In this document: positions 1 to 7,779 of the stretch, in pieces
How positions within the stretch are numbered: position 1 is the stretch's first letter
How the letters are laid out: each line of letters begins with the position of its first letter
Notes under the pieces: model-generated
What the model saw: the letters and a program-made list of their open reading frames with translations, nothing else
The model's database searches: none
What the model was told of the DNA's origin: nothing
DNA from: Vulcanimicrobiia bacterium
Lineage (GTDB): Bacteria; Eremiobacterota; Eremiobacteria; Baltobacterales; Baltobacteraceae
NCBI GenBank assembly: GCA_024281135.1
Contig: JAMXLG010000083.1
Span: forward strand, 1 to 18,445
Reading direction: 5' to 3'
DNA: 18,445 bases
Made by a program: the position numbers and the translations under genes

Positions 1-3000
1 GCGCTCTATCGCGGCGATCTCCTCGAAAATATCCAGGACGACTGGGTGTTTAACGATCGCGAGAGATTGCGTGCCGCGCAAATGTTTGCGCTTGGTGAAG
101 TACTGGCGAGATATCGCAGCGCGCGTAACTACAGCGCAGCAATCGCGTGCGCGCAGCAGATCCTCGCCGCAGATCCTTTCAGAGAAGATACGGTTCGCGC
201 GCTTCTGGCTCTGCGCTATGAGAGCGGAGATCGGGCAGGCGCGCTGCGCGAGGCCGACCGTTACGCGCGGCTTTACAAAGATGAGCTGGGCGTTGGTTTA
301 ATGCCGGAAACCGAAGCGTTGCGGGAAACCGTTGCAGCAGCTCAGTCCCTGCAACTGAATGCAACATCGGAAGAACCTGCACGGGAACGCGTATCGCTTG
401 CGACGCCGTTCATGGGGCGCAGTGATGAGCTCGAGCGTTGCCGTTCACTTTGGAGTCGCGCTGCTCGCGGCCACGGGAGCGTCCTCTTCGTCGGCGGCGA
501 GGCGGGAATCGGCAAGTCGCGATTGCTTGACGAACTCGCACTTGTCGCGGAACGCGAGGGCGGACGTGTCGTACGCGGATACACATCTCCCCCGGAGAGC
601 GTGCCATATCAAGCGTTCTCCACGGCGCTGCAAAGCGCGGGCCCGCTACTTGCGGCCGTACCGGCTGACGATTCGACCGTCGCGGCAATTTGCCGGATCG
701 CGCCTCAAGTCGCGCATCATGCGAAACGGCCGGTAGCATCATTGGCGGAGCTCGATCCCGTGCGCGAGCAGCAACGCCTGTTTTCCGCGCTCACGCATTA
801 CCTCGGAACGCTGGCCCTTACGCGTCCACTGCTGCTCATTCTGGAAGATCTCCATTGGGCCGGCGTTTCTACGCTCGACGCGCTGCGTGCGCTCGCGCAA
901 CACGTGCGCGCCTACCCGCTGCTCGTTGCAGTAACATATCGCACCGAAGAGGCGTTCGAACCGCTTTCGGCTCTTCGAAGGGATCTCGTGGGTGGCGCAA
1001 TTGCACAGCACGTGGCTCTCCGGCGTCTTTCGGACTCGGACGTTCTCACGATCGTGAAAGGGATCGAGCAAACGGCGCATGCGGATGACGCGCTCGTCCA
1101 AGAATTGATCGCCGTCGCCGAAGGCCATCCGTTCTTTCTGGTCGAGGTCCTCGCGCAGTTCGTCTCGTCCGGCGGAGCAACGGTGGCGCTGAGCGGCGGA
1201 GTTCGCGGCGTAATCGATGCTCGGCTCCAACGTTTGCAACCGATCAGCATTCAGGCCGCAGAGATCGCTTCCAACGTCGGCGACCGCTTTTCGTTTGATG
1301 TCCTTCACTCCGTTAGCGGACTGGATGAAGGCGTGCTATTGCAGGCGATCGCCGAACTGACCGATGCACATATCGTCCAAGAAACCTCGGGACGAAGCGC
1401 GTTCGATTACTGCTTTACGCACCATCTGATTCAAGACGCCGTGTACGCGCGGATTCCGCTCGAGCGGCGGAGGCGGCGCCACTACCGGATCGCCCGAGCA
1501 CTCGCCGGCGATCGCTTCGGCGAGGATCGATCGTTTGCGGGTGAGATCGCTCGCCATTTCGATGCAGCTCATGCTCGTGCCGAAGCGGCGACGTGGTATC
1601 GCCGAGCCGCGCGCTTTGCCTCAGACGCTTACGCGAATGCGGAAGCGCTGAATTATCTCGAGCGCGCACTACAGTCGGTAGAGAGCGCCGGCGACCGATT
1701 CGAACTCTTGAAATTGCGCGAATCACTGCGCCGCCGTCTCGGTCAGACGGCGGAACGGCGGGCGGACCTCGAAGCGATGGCGGCGCTTGCAGAGGAACTG
1801 GGAGACGCGGCGTTCTTTGATGTTCTTACACGGCGAGCGGATCTCGCGATAAGTGACGGGAGTCTCGAAGAAGCGCGTGAGCTTACGGCAAAAATGGAGC
1901 GTCGTGAGTTTCGCAACGATTGCCGTTCGACCGCGCTGATCGATTTCGCAAACGCTCGCATTCTGTGGGTTGAAGGGCATCTTGAGGAAAGTCTCGTGCA
2001 CGCCGAGTCGGCCCTTCAAGCGTTTACACAGGCGGGCGACCGGCGCGGAGAACTGGACGCGCACTGTCTCATGGTAGACGTTTCCATCAAGCATGGGGAT
2101 TTCGAGCGCGCGCGCCACCATATCGATCTCGCAAATCAATGTGCATTAGGCGATACCGAGCAGCTCGCCCTTACGCTGTTCACTGCCGGGCGCGAGAGTT
2201 TCGCGCAGGCTCGATACGAAGAAGCCGAGTCTTTGGCGCGTGAGGCGCGAGACGCGTTCGCATCAGTGGGCGATCGAAGAGGAGTCGCCGATGCAACCTA
2301 TGCAATCGCGAATGCGCTCGGCCGGCTGGAGCGTTTTCGCGAAGCAATGGCCTGCTGTGCAGACGCAAGCGAGATCTATGACAGTTTAGGCAGCCGCAAC
2401 AGGGTTGCAGCCGTATGGGTAAACCTCGGAACGCTCCACTCTTGGCGTGGAAACCTCTCTGAGGCCCGCGCATGTTTCAATGCCGCCGAAAAGGTATTTC
2501 GTGAAATAAAAGACGTTCGCGCGCAAACAGTAGCGACGGGAAATGCCGGATGGATCGAGTTGATGCTGGGCAACCACGAACAAGCGCGCAAATATTCCGC
2601 GCGTGCAGTGGAGGCAGCGCATCGCATGCAGATGCCGACCTTGGAGGGAGAATTTCTAGCGAATCTCGGCGCAGCCGAGCGCGAGTTAGGCGACATCGAG
2701 CCGTCCATGGGACACCTCGAGCGGTGCATCGACCTTCGCAGTCGCGCGGTGGAACGAAGCGCGCTGTTCAACGACCTCGCCGAACTTGCACTTAGTTATG
2801 CGCAAGCCGGCGATTGTGCCCGCGCGGTGCCCCTTGCCAAAGAAGTAGTCGCCTATGCTGATGGGGGTGAGAGGACAGTTTGGCTACACTACGTTCTTTG
2901 GATCACCGCGCGGGCGTTTGCTCTCTGCGGACTCTATGACCTCGCCGAGAAGGCGCGACTAGCGGCCCAAGAGCAAATGTTGCATCGTCGCGCCGAACTG

Positions 3001-3087
3001 GAAGATGATCCGACGGCGCTGGCAGGGTTCGATAAACTCCAGTTTCATATCGACATCGCGAACTCGTTTATTGCACAAGCGAAATAG
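1..3087 (+). CDS. BTAD / AAA-ATPase / TPR transcriptional regulator (SARP-like), 5'-truncated
   Basis: The reading frame is open from base 1, so the gene starts outside the window; the GTG at 46 lies inside the conserved domain and is not the start. The visible 1028 residues begin in a bacterial transcriptional activator domain (BTAD, residues 1 to about 110, opening LYRGDLLENIQDDWV). Next comes a STAND/AAA-type ATPase: MGRSDEL entry motif near 137, Walker A GEAGIGKS with K172, Walker B LLLILED near 277-283 followed by LHW. From about residue 560 to the end the protein is helical, with TPR-like repeats. In this family an OmpR-type winged helix precedes the BTAD, so roughly 90-100 N-terminal residues are probably missing. 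Members act as ATP-dependent cytoplasmic transcription activators; the target here is unknown. The stop overlaps the convergent downstream gene by 20 bases, leaving no room for an intergenic terminator. Confidence 0.9.
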   Translation, partial: ALYRGDLLENIQDDWVFNDRERLRAAQMFALGEVLARYRSARNYSAAIACAQQILAADPFREDTVRALLALRYESGDRAGALREADRYARLYKDELGVGLMPETEALRETVAAAQSLQLNATSEEPARERVSLATPFMGRSDELERCRSLWSRAARGHGSVLFVGGEAGIGKSRLLDELALVAEREGGRVVRGYTSPPESVPYQAFSTALQSAGPLLAAVPADDSTVAAICRIAPQVAHHAKRPVASLAELDPVREQQRLFSALTHYLGTLALTRPLLLILEDLHWAGVSTLDALRALAQHVRAYPLLVAVTYRTEEAFEPLSALRRDLVGGAIAQHVALRRLSDSDVLTIVKGIEQTAHADDALVQELIAVAEGHPFFLVEVLAQFVSSGGATVALSGGVRGVIDARLQRLQPISIQAAEIASNVGDRFSFDVLHSVSGLDEGVLLQAIAELTDAHIVQETSGRSAFDYCFTHHLIQDAVYARIPLERRRRRHYRIARALAGDRFGEDRSFAGEIARHFDAAHARAEAATWYRRAARFASDAYANAEALNYLERALQSVESAGDRFELLKLRESLRRRLGQTAERRADLEAMAALAEELGDAAFFDVLTRRADLAISDGSLEEARELTAKMERREFRNDCRSTALIDFANARILWVEGHLEESLVHAESALQAFTQAGDRRGELDAHCLMVDVSIKHGDFERARHHIDLANQCALGDTEQLALTLFTAGRESFAQARYEEAESLAREARDAFASVGDRRGVADATYAIANALGRLERFREAMACCADASEIYDSLGSRNRVAAVWVNLGTLHSWRGNLSEARACFNAAEKVFREIKDVRAQTVATGNAGWIELMLGNHEQARKYSARAVEAAHRMQMPTLEGEFLANLGAAERELGDIEPSMGHLERCIDLRSRAVERSALFNDLAELALSYAQAGDCARAVPLAKEVVAYADGGERTVWLHYVLWITARAFALCGLYDLAEKARLAAQEQMLHRRAELEDDPTALAGFDKLQFHIDIANSFIAQAK

Positions 3088-3550
3088 TCAGCGGTTGCGC
3101 TTTTTTGTCTAGATGAACGTCGCCGTCGATTTGAATGCGCATCGTTGCATGGCGTGTACCATACACGTTCGTGCTCCCGCTAACTTTGAGTACGAGCGCT
3201 TGCTCCGAGGGGACGTCGACGGAAATCGTCTTCGTCAGATCCTGATCGTGACTCGTTCCGTCACCGATCTTCGCGAGTTCTTTCCCCTCCGGATCTTGAA
3301 CCGACAACATGCCAACGACACCGTCGCTGTTTGGACGCAACGTTAATCGCAACGTAACGGTGCCGGGACCCGCTGAAAAGCTGAAATACTGCGGCGAGAA
3401 GTCACCGTCTTTGACGGTGCGTGCGATGATCGTACTAGACGTGAGCGCGGTCGGCGTGTCGGGGTTCGTGGAAGCCAACGCGGCGGGTCCGGACACGACG
3501 CTCAGGAACATCGCAATGCTAATTGCAGCGGCGGTTCGATCGATATTCAT
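3068..3550 (-). CDS. Secreted beta-rich protein of unknown function
   Basis: This is a 160-aa protein with a Sec signal peptide (MNIDRTAAAISIAMFLSVVS, probable cleavage after PAALA). The mature part is Thr/Ser/Val rich with alternating beta-strand patterns (YFSFSAGPGTVTLRL, ALVLKVSG, ATMRIQIDG), reminiscent of PPC-type (pre-peptidase C-terminal) beta-sandwich domains. No catalytic motif is visible. A TTG precedes the ATG, but AGGAG lies 6 nt before the ATG and only 3 nt before the TTG, so the ATG at 3550 is chosen. That ATG shares its A with the TGA stop of the upstream 62-aa gene, which points to translational coupling. It is the last gene of the leftward run and converges on the ATPase gene with a 20-base overlap. 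Likely periplasmic or extracellular; role unknown. Confidence 0.75.
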   Translation of the reverse strand: MNIDRTAAAISIAMFLSVVSGPAALASTNPDTPTALTSSTIIARTVKDGDFSPQYFSFSAGPGTVTLRLTLRPNSDGVVGMLSVQDPEGKELAKIGDGTSHDQDLTKTISVDVPSEQALVLKVSGSTNVYGTRHATMRIQIDGDVHLDKKAQPLTISLVQ

Positions 3551-3738
3551 CAAGTGCTCCTATTGAGATGGCTGACATCGACGTCACGCAAATGCAGCGA
3601 TATAACGTCTGCGATCTGCGCGATGTCGGTGAAATACACGCGCTGCTGGCTCGGAATATGTTCGATGAATCCGCGCCAGCCCGCCGGAGCTTCTCTCCAT
3701 ACGCGAACCATGAACAGGTGTTCGCTGCGTTCTTTCAC
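3550..3738 (-). CDS. Small conserved-looking protein (62 aa), unknown function
   Basis: The short protein has a plausible folded core: VRVWREAP, WRGFIEHIPS, QRVYFTDIAQIADVISLHL. The WR-G-IEH-PS-R-YF-D pattern resembles small uncharacterised proteins I recall from soil bacteria, often annotated as hypothetical. It is mostly beta with a C-terminal helix, and has no signal peptide or membrane segment. Its stop overlaps the ATG of the secreted-protein gene by one base (TGATG), which supports it being translated. The start is uncertain: GTG at 3738 gives 62 aa and ATG at 3711 gives 53 aa, and neither has a clear SD. The 78-nt gap from the PadR gene has no obvious terminator, only the 10-bp palindrome ACCGGCCGGT, so it may be co-transcribed with it. 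Confidence 0.6.
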   Translation of the reverse strand: MKERSEHLFMVRVWREAPAGWRGFIEHIPSQQRVYFTDIAQIADVISLHLRDVDVSHLNRST

Positions 3739-3816
3739 ACGAGCAGCGTACCGCGGAGCCGTCTCGCTAGCGTCTCACAAGCCGCGAAGCGTCGATGCAA
3801 CCGGCCGGTAGGCAGG

Positions 3817-4341
3817 CTAGATGTGATCCGCGAGGATCGCGAAGAGCTCGCGGCGCGCCTTGTCGAGCGCGGCGACGGCTTTGCGATAGGATTCCAAATT
3901 GCCGGTGCGTGCGATTTGCTTCACCGCATCTTTGATGCCGTGGACTTGGCGCATCGCTTCAGCGATGATGCCGTAGATATTCTCTCCGTCGAATTCTTCG
4001 CCGCTGGCATCGGCGGTCTCGCGTTCCGATAGCAACTGACGGCCCTTATCCGTGATCTCGTAGGTACGTTTGCCGTCGCGCTCTTGACCGCTAATATAGT
4101 CGCCGTCTTCGAGCATTTGCAGCGCGGGATAGATCGATCCCGGGCTTGGACGCATGCCGGTTTTTGATTCGATCTCGAGCATGATGTCGTAGCCGTGGCG
4201 CGGCCCTTGCACTAAGCACTCGAGAATTTCGTATTTCATTTCGCCGCGCGCGCGTCCACCGCGCATGCCGCGTCCGTGACGGAATCCGCCGTGCCCCCAG
4301 GGGCCGCCGAATCCATGCCGTCCGTGTTTAAAGTGGAACAT
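3817..4341 (-). CDS. PadR-family transcriptional regulator
   Basis: This 174-aa regulator has a Gly/His/Arg-rich flexible N-terminal tail (residues 1-34, many HG, GG and RG pairs). The PadR winged helix follows at about 35-105: MKYEILECL, GPRHGYDIMLEIE, then the diagnostic PSPGSIYPALQMLEDGDYI and the wing KRTYEITDKGRQLL. The C-terminal helical part (about 120-174) fits the usual PadR dimerisation region. An upstream extension to 4434 is open, but the ATG at 4341 is preferred because the family tail starts there and GGAG lies 10 nt upstream. The start overlaps the end of the 67-aa gene by 14 bases, so it belongs to the leftward operon. PadR proteins usually repress efflux or envelope-stress genes. 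A PadR-type palindrome lies at the operon promoter, so autoregulation is plausible. Confidence 0.88.
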   Translation of the reverse strand: MFHFKHGRHGFGGPWGHGGFRHGRGMRGGRARGEMKYEILECLVQGPRHGYDIMLEIESKTGMRPSPGSIYPALQMLEDGDYISGQERDGKRTYEITDKGRQLLSERETADASGEEFDGENIYGIIAEAMRQVHGIKDAVKQIARTGNLESYRKAVAALDKARRELFAILADHI

Positions 4342-4531
4342 TGAGGTGTGTCTCCATTGGTTTAATATCGGTACCCGATGCTTTGCGAACGTTCGGGCGT
4401 GAAATCTCTTCGAGATCGCGCCGCGCTTGCGCAAGTACCGCGATCGCTTCGCGAATCATCGCGACGACGATCGTGAAAAAACTCTCAGCGTCGCGCATAT
4501 GGCGACGGCGCCCGTAAGCAAATCTGCACAT
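4328..4531 (-). CDS. 67-aa small protein between two winged-helix regulators
   Basis: I recognise no family. The protein starts basic (MCRFAYGRRRH), then has one long amphipathic or hydrophobic helix (about residues 16-44, SFFTIVVAMIREAIAVLAQARR), then a polar tail. Three features support translation. A strong SD GAGGAG (bases 4540-4545) sits 8 nt before the ATG. The ATG overlaps the previous TAA (TAATG). Its own end overlaps the PadR start by 14 bases. In this frame the ORF continues upstream into the preceding gene, so only the SD-preceded ATG makes sense as a start. An internal ATG at residue 12 is an alternative. It could be a membrane-associated or helix-bundle partner of the adjacent regulators; that is inference only. 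Confidence 0.6.
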   Translation of the reverse strand: MCRFAYGRRRHMRDAESFFTIVVAMIREAIAVLAQARRDLEEISRPNVRKASGTDIKPMETHLNVPL

Positions 4532-4785
4532 TAGATGTACTCCTCGCGTTCGACGCGCGCGGCGAGCTGCGCGAGCAGCTGCGATCCGGCGTCGGTTAAT
4601 ACGTAGGCGGGTGCGCCTTCCACGTTGCGGGTCTGCACGTACCCGGTCGTGCGTAGCAGGCGTAGGTGCTGGTCGATAAAGTTGCGGCTGAAGGGCGTCC
4701 CGACGCGGTCTTCCACCGCGCGGGCGACCTGGACGTCGGTGGCCGGGGCATTCCACAAGGCCGCAAGAACGTCGTACGTCAACAT
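4531..4785 (-). CDS. Minimal winged-helix transcriptional regulator (84 aa, PadR/MarR-like)
   Basis: The 84-aa protein is essentially one winged-helix domain. Residues MLTYDVLAALWNAPATDVQVARAVEDRVG form the first helices, FSRNFIDQHLRLLRTTGYV is the recognition-helix region, and GAPAYVLTDAGSQLLAQLAARV is the wing plus last helix (compare the Y-LT--G--LL signature of PadR/MarR regulators). There is no ligand or dimerisation extension. The frame is open further upstream, but the ATG at 4785 is where the domain begins. A -35/-10 pair places the transcription start on or next to that ATG, so the mRNA is probably leaderless; accordingly no SD is seen. It is the first gene of the leftward operon and divergent from hutU. 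It may bind the palindrome in its own promoter and could also affect hutU, but neither is shown. Confidence 0.75.
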   Translation of the reverse strand: MLTYDVLAALWNAPATDVQVARAVEDRVGTPFSRNFIDQHLRLLRTTGYVQTRNVEGAPAYVLTDAGSQLLAQLAARVEREEYI

Positions 4786-4791
4786 GACGCG

Positions 4792-4820
4792 ATAGTATCC
4801 GATATATCGAATACGGTCAA
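4792..4820 (-). promoter_or_regulatory. Sigma70-like promoter of the leftward regulator operon (leaderless)
   Basis: Read on the minus strand, TTGACC (bases 4820-4815) and TACTAT (4797-4792) are separated by exactly 17 bp. Six bases separate the -10 from the ATG of the 84-aa regulator, putting the expected transcription start on or next to the A of the start codon. Confidence 0.7.
4795..4814. promoter_or_regulatory. 20-bp palindromic operator in the promoter spacer
   Basis: GTATCCGATATATCGAATAC has a perfect 10-bp core palindrome (CGATATATCG), extended to 20 bp with one mismatched pair. It fills the 17-bp spacer and enters the -10, a position where a bound repressor would block RNA polymerase. 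AT-rich alternating cores of this kind are common in PadR-type operators. The likely binders are one or both winged-helix proteins of this operon. Confidence 0.65.
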
Positions 4821-4850
4821 GAGCCTGCGCTGAGTTTGTCGAAGCGGGTC
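4821..4850. repeat. REP-like dispersed repeat remnant
   Basis: The minus strand reads GCTTCGACAAACTCAGCGCA, close to the CTTCGACAAGCTCAG-type short repeat that I recall as scattered in many copies through genomes of environmental bacteria. It lies between the regulator promoter and the hutU start. Only one copy is visible here, so the call rests on remembered similarity. Confidence 0.4.
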
Positions 4851-4881
4851 CGCGCATCGGCTTGGCTAAGACCCCTCCGCT

Positions 4882-6543
4882 ATGACCAGTACAGTTTCCG
4901 GCGCGCGCACCGTTCGCGCACCTCGCGGCACCGACCGTTCGTGCCAAGGCTGGCCGCAAGAAGCGGCGCTTCGCATGTTGATGAACAACCTCGACCCCGA
5001 CGTCGCGGAGCGGCCGGACGATCTCGTCGTCTACGGCGGAAACGGACGCGCGGCGCGTTCGTGGGAAGCGTTCGACGCGCTCGTGCGCACGCTGCAGCGT
5101 TTGAAAAACGACGAGACGATGATCGTACAGAGCGGCAAACCGGTTGCCGTTTGGAAAACGCACGAACGCGCGCCGCGCGTGTTAATCGCAAACTCGAATC
5201 TGGTTCCGAAATGGGCCGATTGGAAGATTTTCCGCGAGTTGGAAGCGCAGGGTCTGACGATGTACGGTCAGATGACAGCCGGGTCGTGGATTTATATCGG
5301 CACGCAAGGCATCGTCCAAGGCACCTACGAGACCTTTGCCGAGCTCGCACGTCAGCATTTCGGCGGAACGCTCAAAGGCCGCGTTTGCCTCACGGCCGGC
5401 ATCGGTGGTATGGGCGGCGCGCAGCCGCTCGCTATTACGATGAACGAGGGCGTTGCGCTCGTTGTCGATGTCGATCGCACGCGTCTGGATCGCCGGCGCG
5501 ACCTTCGGTATCTCGATAAAGTCGTCGATTCGCGCGAAGAAGCGTTACGCGAAGTCGAACGCGCGCGCAAAGCCGGCGAAGCAATCTCCATTGGCTACGA
5601 AGGCAATGCCGCGACCGAGTTTTGGGAATTGTACGATCTCGGATTCCGTCCGGACGCGGTGACCGATCAAACTTCCGCGCACGACTTGATCAACGGGTAT
5701 GTCCCCGAAGGCCTCACGTTAGAAGAAGCCGCGGAATTGCGCCGCAGGTCGCCTGAAGAGTACGAACGGCGCGCGCTCGAGAGCTGCGGCAAACATGTCG
5801 AAGCGATGGTGCGCTTCCAAGACGCGGGCGCCGTCGTCTTCGATTACGGCAACAACATTCGCGCACAGGCGCAACGCGCTGGTTACGGACGCGCGTTCGA
5901 TTTTCCCGGATTTGTCCCGGCGTTCGTGCGTCCGCTGTTCTGTAAAGGATCGGGTCCGTTCCGGTTCGCAGCGCTCTCCGGCGACCCGAAAGACATCCAT
6001 CGGTTGGATCAAGAGCTGCTTGCGCTCTTCCCCGATGATGCGGGACTGCAGCGCTGGATCAAACTCGCGCAGGAACGTGTTTCGTTCCAGGGTTTGCCGG
6101 CGCGTATCTGCTGGCTCGGTTACGGAGATCGCGCAAAGGCGGGATTGCGCTTCAACGAACTCGTTCGTAGCGGTGAAATCTCCGCGCCGATCGTCATCGG
6201 CCGCGATCATCTCGATACGGGTAGCGTTGCATCGCCCTATCGTGAGACGGAAGCGATGAAAGATGGATCGGATGCAATCGCCGATTGGCCGATTCTCAAC
6301 GCACTGTTGAATACGGCCGCCGGCGCGCACTGGGTGAGCTTCCATCACGGCGGCGGCGTCGGCATCGGCTACAGTCTGCACGCAGGCATGGTCGTCGTCG
6401 CCGACGGCTCGCAAGACGCGCAAGAGCGTCTCGCAACAGTATTGACGACCGACTGCGGCATGGGCGTCGTTCGTCACGCCGACGCCGGCTACGACATCGC
6501 AATCGAAACAGCGGATTCAAAGGGAATCGACTGGCGGCTGTAA
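4882..6543 (+). CDS. hutU: Urocanate hydratase (urocanase)
   Basis: This 553-aa cytoplasmic enzyme converts urocanate to 4-imidazolone-5-propionate, the second step of histidine degradation, using tightly bound NAD+. The length matches the family (about 550-560). Recognisable blocks are the N-terminal [20 protein letters not shown], the NAD-binding Rossmann segment [10 protein letters not shown] near 173-182, and [14 protein letters not shown]. The RICWLGYG block has Cys410, the same number as the catalytic cysteine of the Pseudomonas enzyme. Near the end come [20 protein letters not shown] and a [14 protein letters not shown] block. The ATG at 4882 has no SD; the start agrees with family length. 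It is the first gene of the hut operon and divergent from the regulator operon across 96 bp. No convincing promoter was found for it. Confidence 0.97.
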   Translation: MTSTVSGARTVRAPRGTDRSCQGWPQEAALRMLMNNLDPDVAERPDDLVVYGGNGRAARSWEAFDALVRTLQRLKNDETMIVQSGKPVAVWKTHERAPRVLIANSNLVPKWADWKIFRELEAQGLTMYGQMTAGSWIYIGTQGIVQGTYETFAELARQHFGGTLKGRVCLTAGIGGMGGAQPLAITMNEGVALVVDVDRTRLDRRRDLRYLDKVVDSREEALREVERARKAGEAISIGYEGNAATEFWELYDLGFRPDAVTDQTSAHDLINGYVPEGLTLEEAAELRRRSPEEYERRALESCGKHVEAMVRFQDAGAVVFDYGNNIRAQAQRAGYGRAFDFPGFVPAFVRPLFCKGSGPFRFAALSGDPKDIHRLDQELLALFPDDAGLQRWIKLAQERVSFQGLPARICWLGYGDRAKAGLRFNELVRSGEISAPIVIGRDHLDTGSVASPYRETEAMKDGSDAIADWPILNALLNTAAGAHWVSFHHGGGVGIGYSLHAGMVVVADGSQDAQERLATVLTTDCGMGVVRHADAGYDIAIETADSKGIDWRL

Positions 6544-6558
6544 ACTCAGCGTCAATTG

Positions 6559-7779
6559 ATGGAACCCTTACTCGTTCGAGCTAAAACGATCGTAACGTGC
6601 GAAGCTGATCGCCCGCAAAACGGCATCAGTTTCGAGGCGCTCGGGCGGATCGACGACGCTGCGATGATCGTCGATGGGCACCGCATCGCCGCCGTCGGCA
6701 AGCGTGCCGAGATCGAACACGCGCTGCGCGATCGTCCGGTTCGGGAATTAGACGTGCGCGATTGCGTCGTCGTTCCCGGATTTATCGACGCCCACGCGCA
6801 TCCGCTCTTTGCCGGCGACCGCGAACCCGATTTTGCCGCCCGTCAGCGCGGCGAAAAAGCGCCGCTCGGGATGCTGTACACCGTCGAACAGACGCGTGAT
6901 GCGCTGCTCGAGCCGCAGCGTTTCTACGAGCGTATCGTCCATCCGCGTTTAAAAATGTTACTCGCGCACGGGACGACGACGCTCGAAACAAAAACAGGGT
7001 ATGCGCTGCACAAGCCGGGCGAAACGGAACTGCTCGACATGATCGCCGCGCATGCTGACGATTACGACGTCCCCGCGATGATCGCGACGTTCCTAGGCGC
7101 GCACGCGCTGCCGCCCGAATTCACGAACGAAGTTGCGTACATCGATTATCTCATCGATCAGCTCATCCCGTTCGCAAAAGCGCATGGCGCCGTGTACGCC
7201 GACGCGTTCTGCGAACCGGGATTCTTTTCACCCGGCCAAACGCGACGATATCTCGAAGCATGTCGCACGCACGGCATGCGGCTTCGCGTGCACTGCGACG
7301 AAATGAGCTTCGGAGCAGCGGCGGAGATGGCCGTAGGAGTCGGCGTCGATGCCGTCGATCACTGCAATTGCATTCGAGAAGAAGACGTTCGCGCGATTAC
7401 CGGAAGTGACACGGTGACCGTGGCCTGTCCGGCAACCATCGCCTATCTCGATCTTCCCAAACGCGCGCCGGTTCGCGAGTTACTCGAACGGGGCGGCGTC
7501 GTAGCCTTGGCAAGCGATTACAATCCCGGAACGTCGCCCTGTTTTAACCTGCAGACAGTCGCCTATTTCGGGCGCAAACTCTTCGGGTTAAACGCGGCTG
7601 AAGCGCTCTACGGTGTTACGGTTGCCGCGGCGCGTTCCTTGCATGCGGACGCGGGCGTGCTGCGCGCGGGTGCAGTTGCCGACTTCGTTGCGTTACGCAT
7701 TTCGTCGCCGGACGAATTGGGATGGCAGTTCGGTGGTAATCTTGCTGCGGCGGTGGTTCATCGCGGGGTGATCGTGTGA
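6559..7779 (+). CDS. hutI: Imidazolonepropionase (divergent)
   Basis: This 406-aa amidohydrolase is the predicted third histidine-degradation enzyme, opening the imidazolone ring to N-formimidoyl-glutamate. The metal-binding motif GFIDAHAHPLFAGDRE has H79 and H81. TFLGAHALPPEF and DAFCEPGFFS are imidazolonepropionase hallmarks. HCDE (H245) and H268 follow, and SDYNPGTSP supplies the catalytic Asp (D320). ETKTGY replaces the usual E-KSGYG block and the 95-125 region is less conserved, so it is a divergent member. The ATG at 6559 is preferred over the TTG directly before it; neither has a clear SD. It lies 15 nt after hutU, and its end overlaps the next gene by 4 bases (GTGA), consistent with one operon. 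Confidence 0.9.
   Translation: MEPLLVRAKTIVTCEADRPQNGISFEALGRIDDAAMIVDGHRIAAVGKRAEIEHALRDRPVRELDVRDCVVVPGFIDAHAHPLFAGDREPDFAARQRGEKAPLGMLYTVEQTRDALLEPQRFYERIVHPRLKMLLAHGTTTLETKTGYALHKPGETELLDMIAAHADDYDVPAMIATFLGAHALPPEFTNEVAYIDYLIDQLIPFAKAHGAVYADAFCEPGFFSPGQTRRYLEACRTHGMRLRVHCDEMSFGAAAEMAVGVGVDAVDHCNCIREEDVRAITGSDTVTVACPATIAYLDLPKRAPVRELLERGGVVALASDYNPGTSPCFNLQTVAYFGRKLFGLNAAEALYGVTVAAARSLHADAGVLRAGAVADFVALRISSPDELGWQFGGNLAAAVVHRGVIV

Noticed and set aside
3068..3087. Bidirectional terminator between the ATPase gene and the secreted-protein gene
   Set aside because: The two coding regions overlap by 20 bases and no hairpin with a T-run is visible.
3800..3809. Palindrome ACCGGCCGGT downstream of the PadR gene as a terminator
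   Set aside because: The stem is only 5 bp with no T-tract on either strand; it could as well be chance.
5719..6477. 252-aa open frame antisense to hutU
   Set aside because: It lies entirely within a confidently identified gene, has no recognisable domain or SD, and is the kind of shadow frame expected in GC-rich coding DNA.
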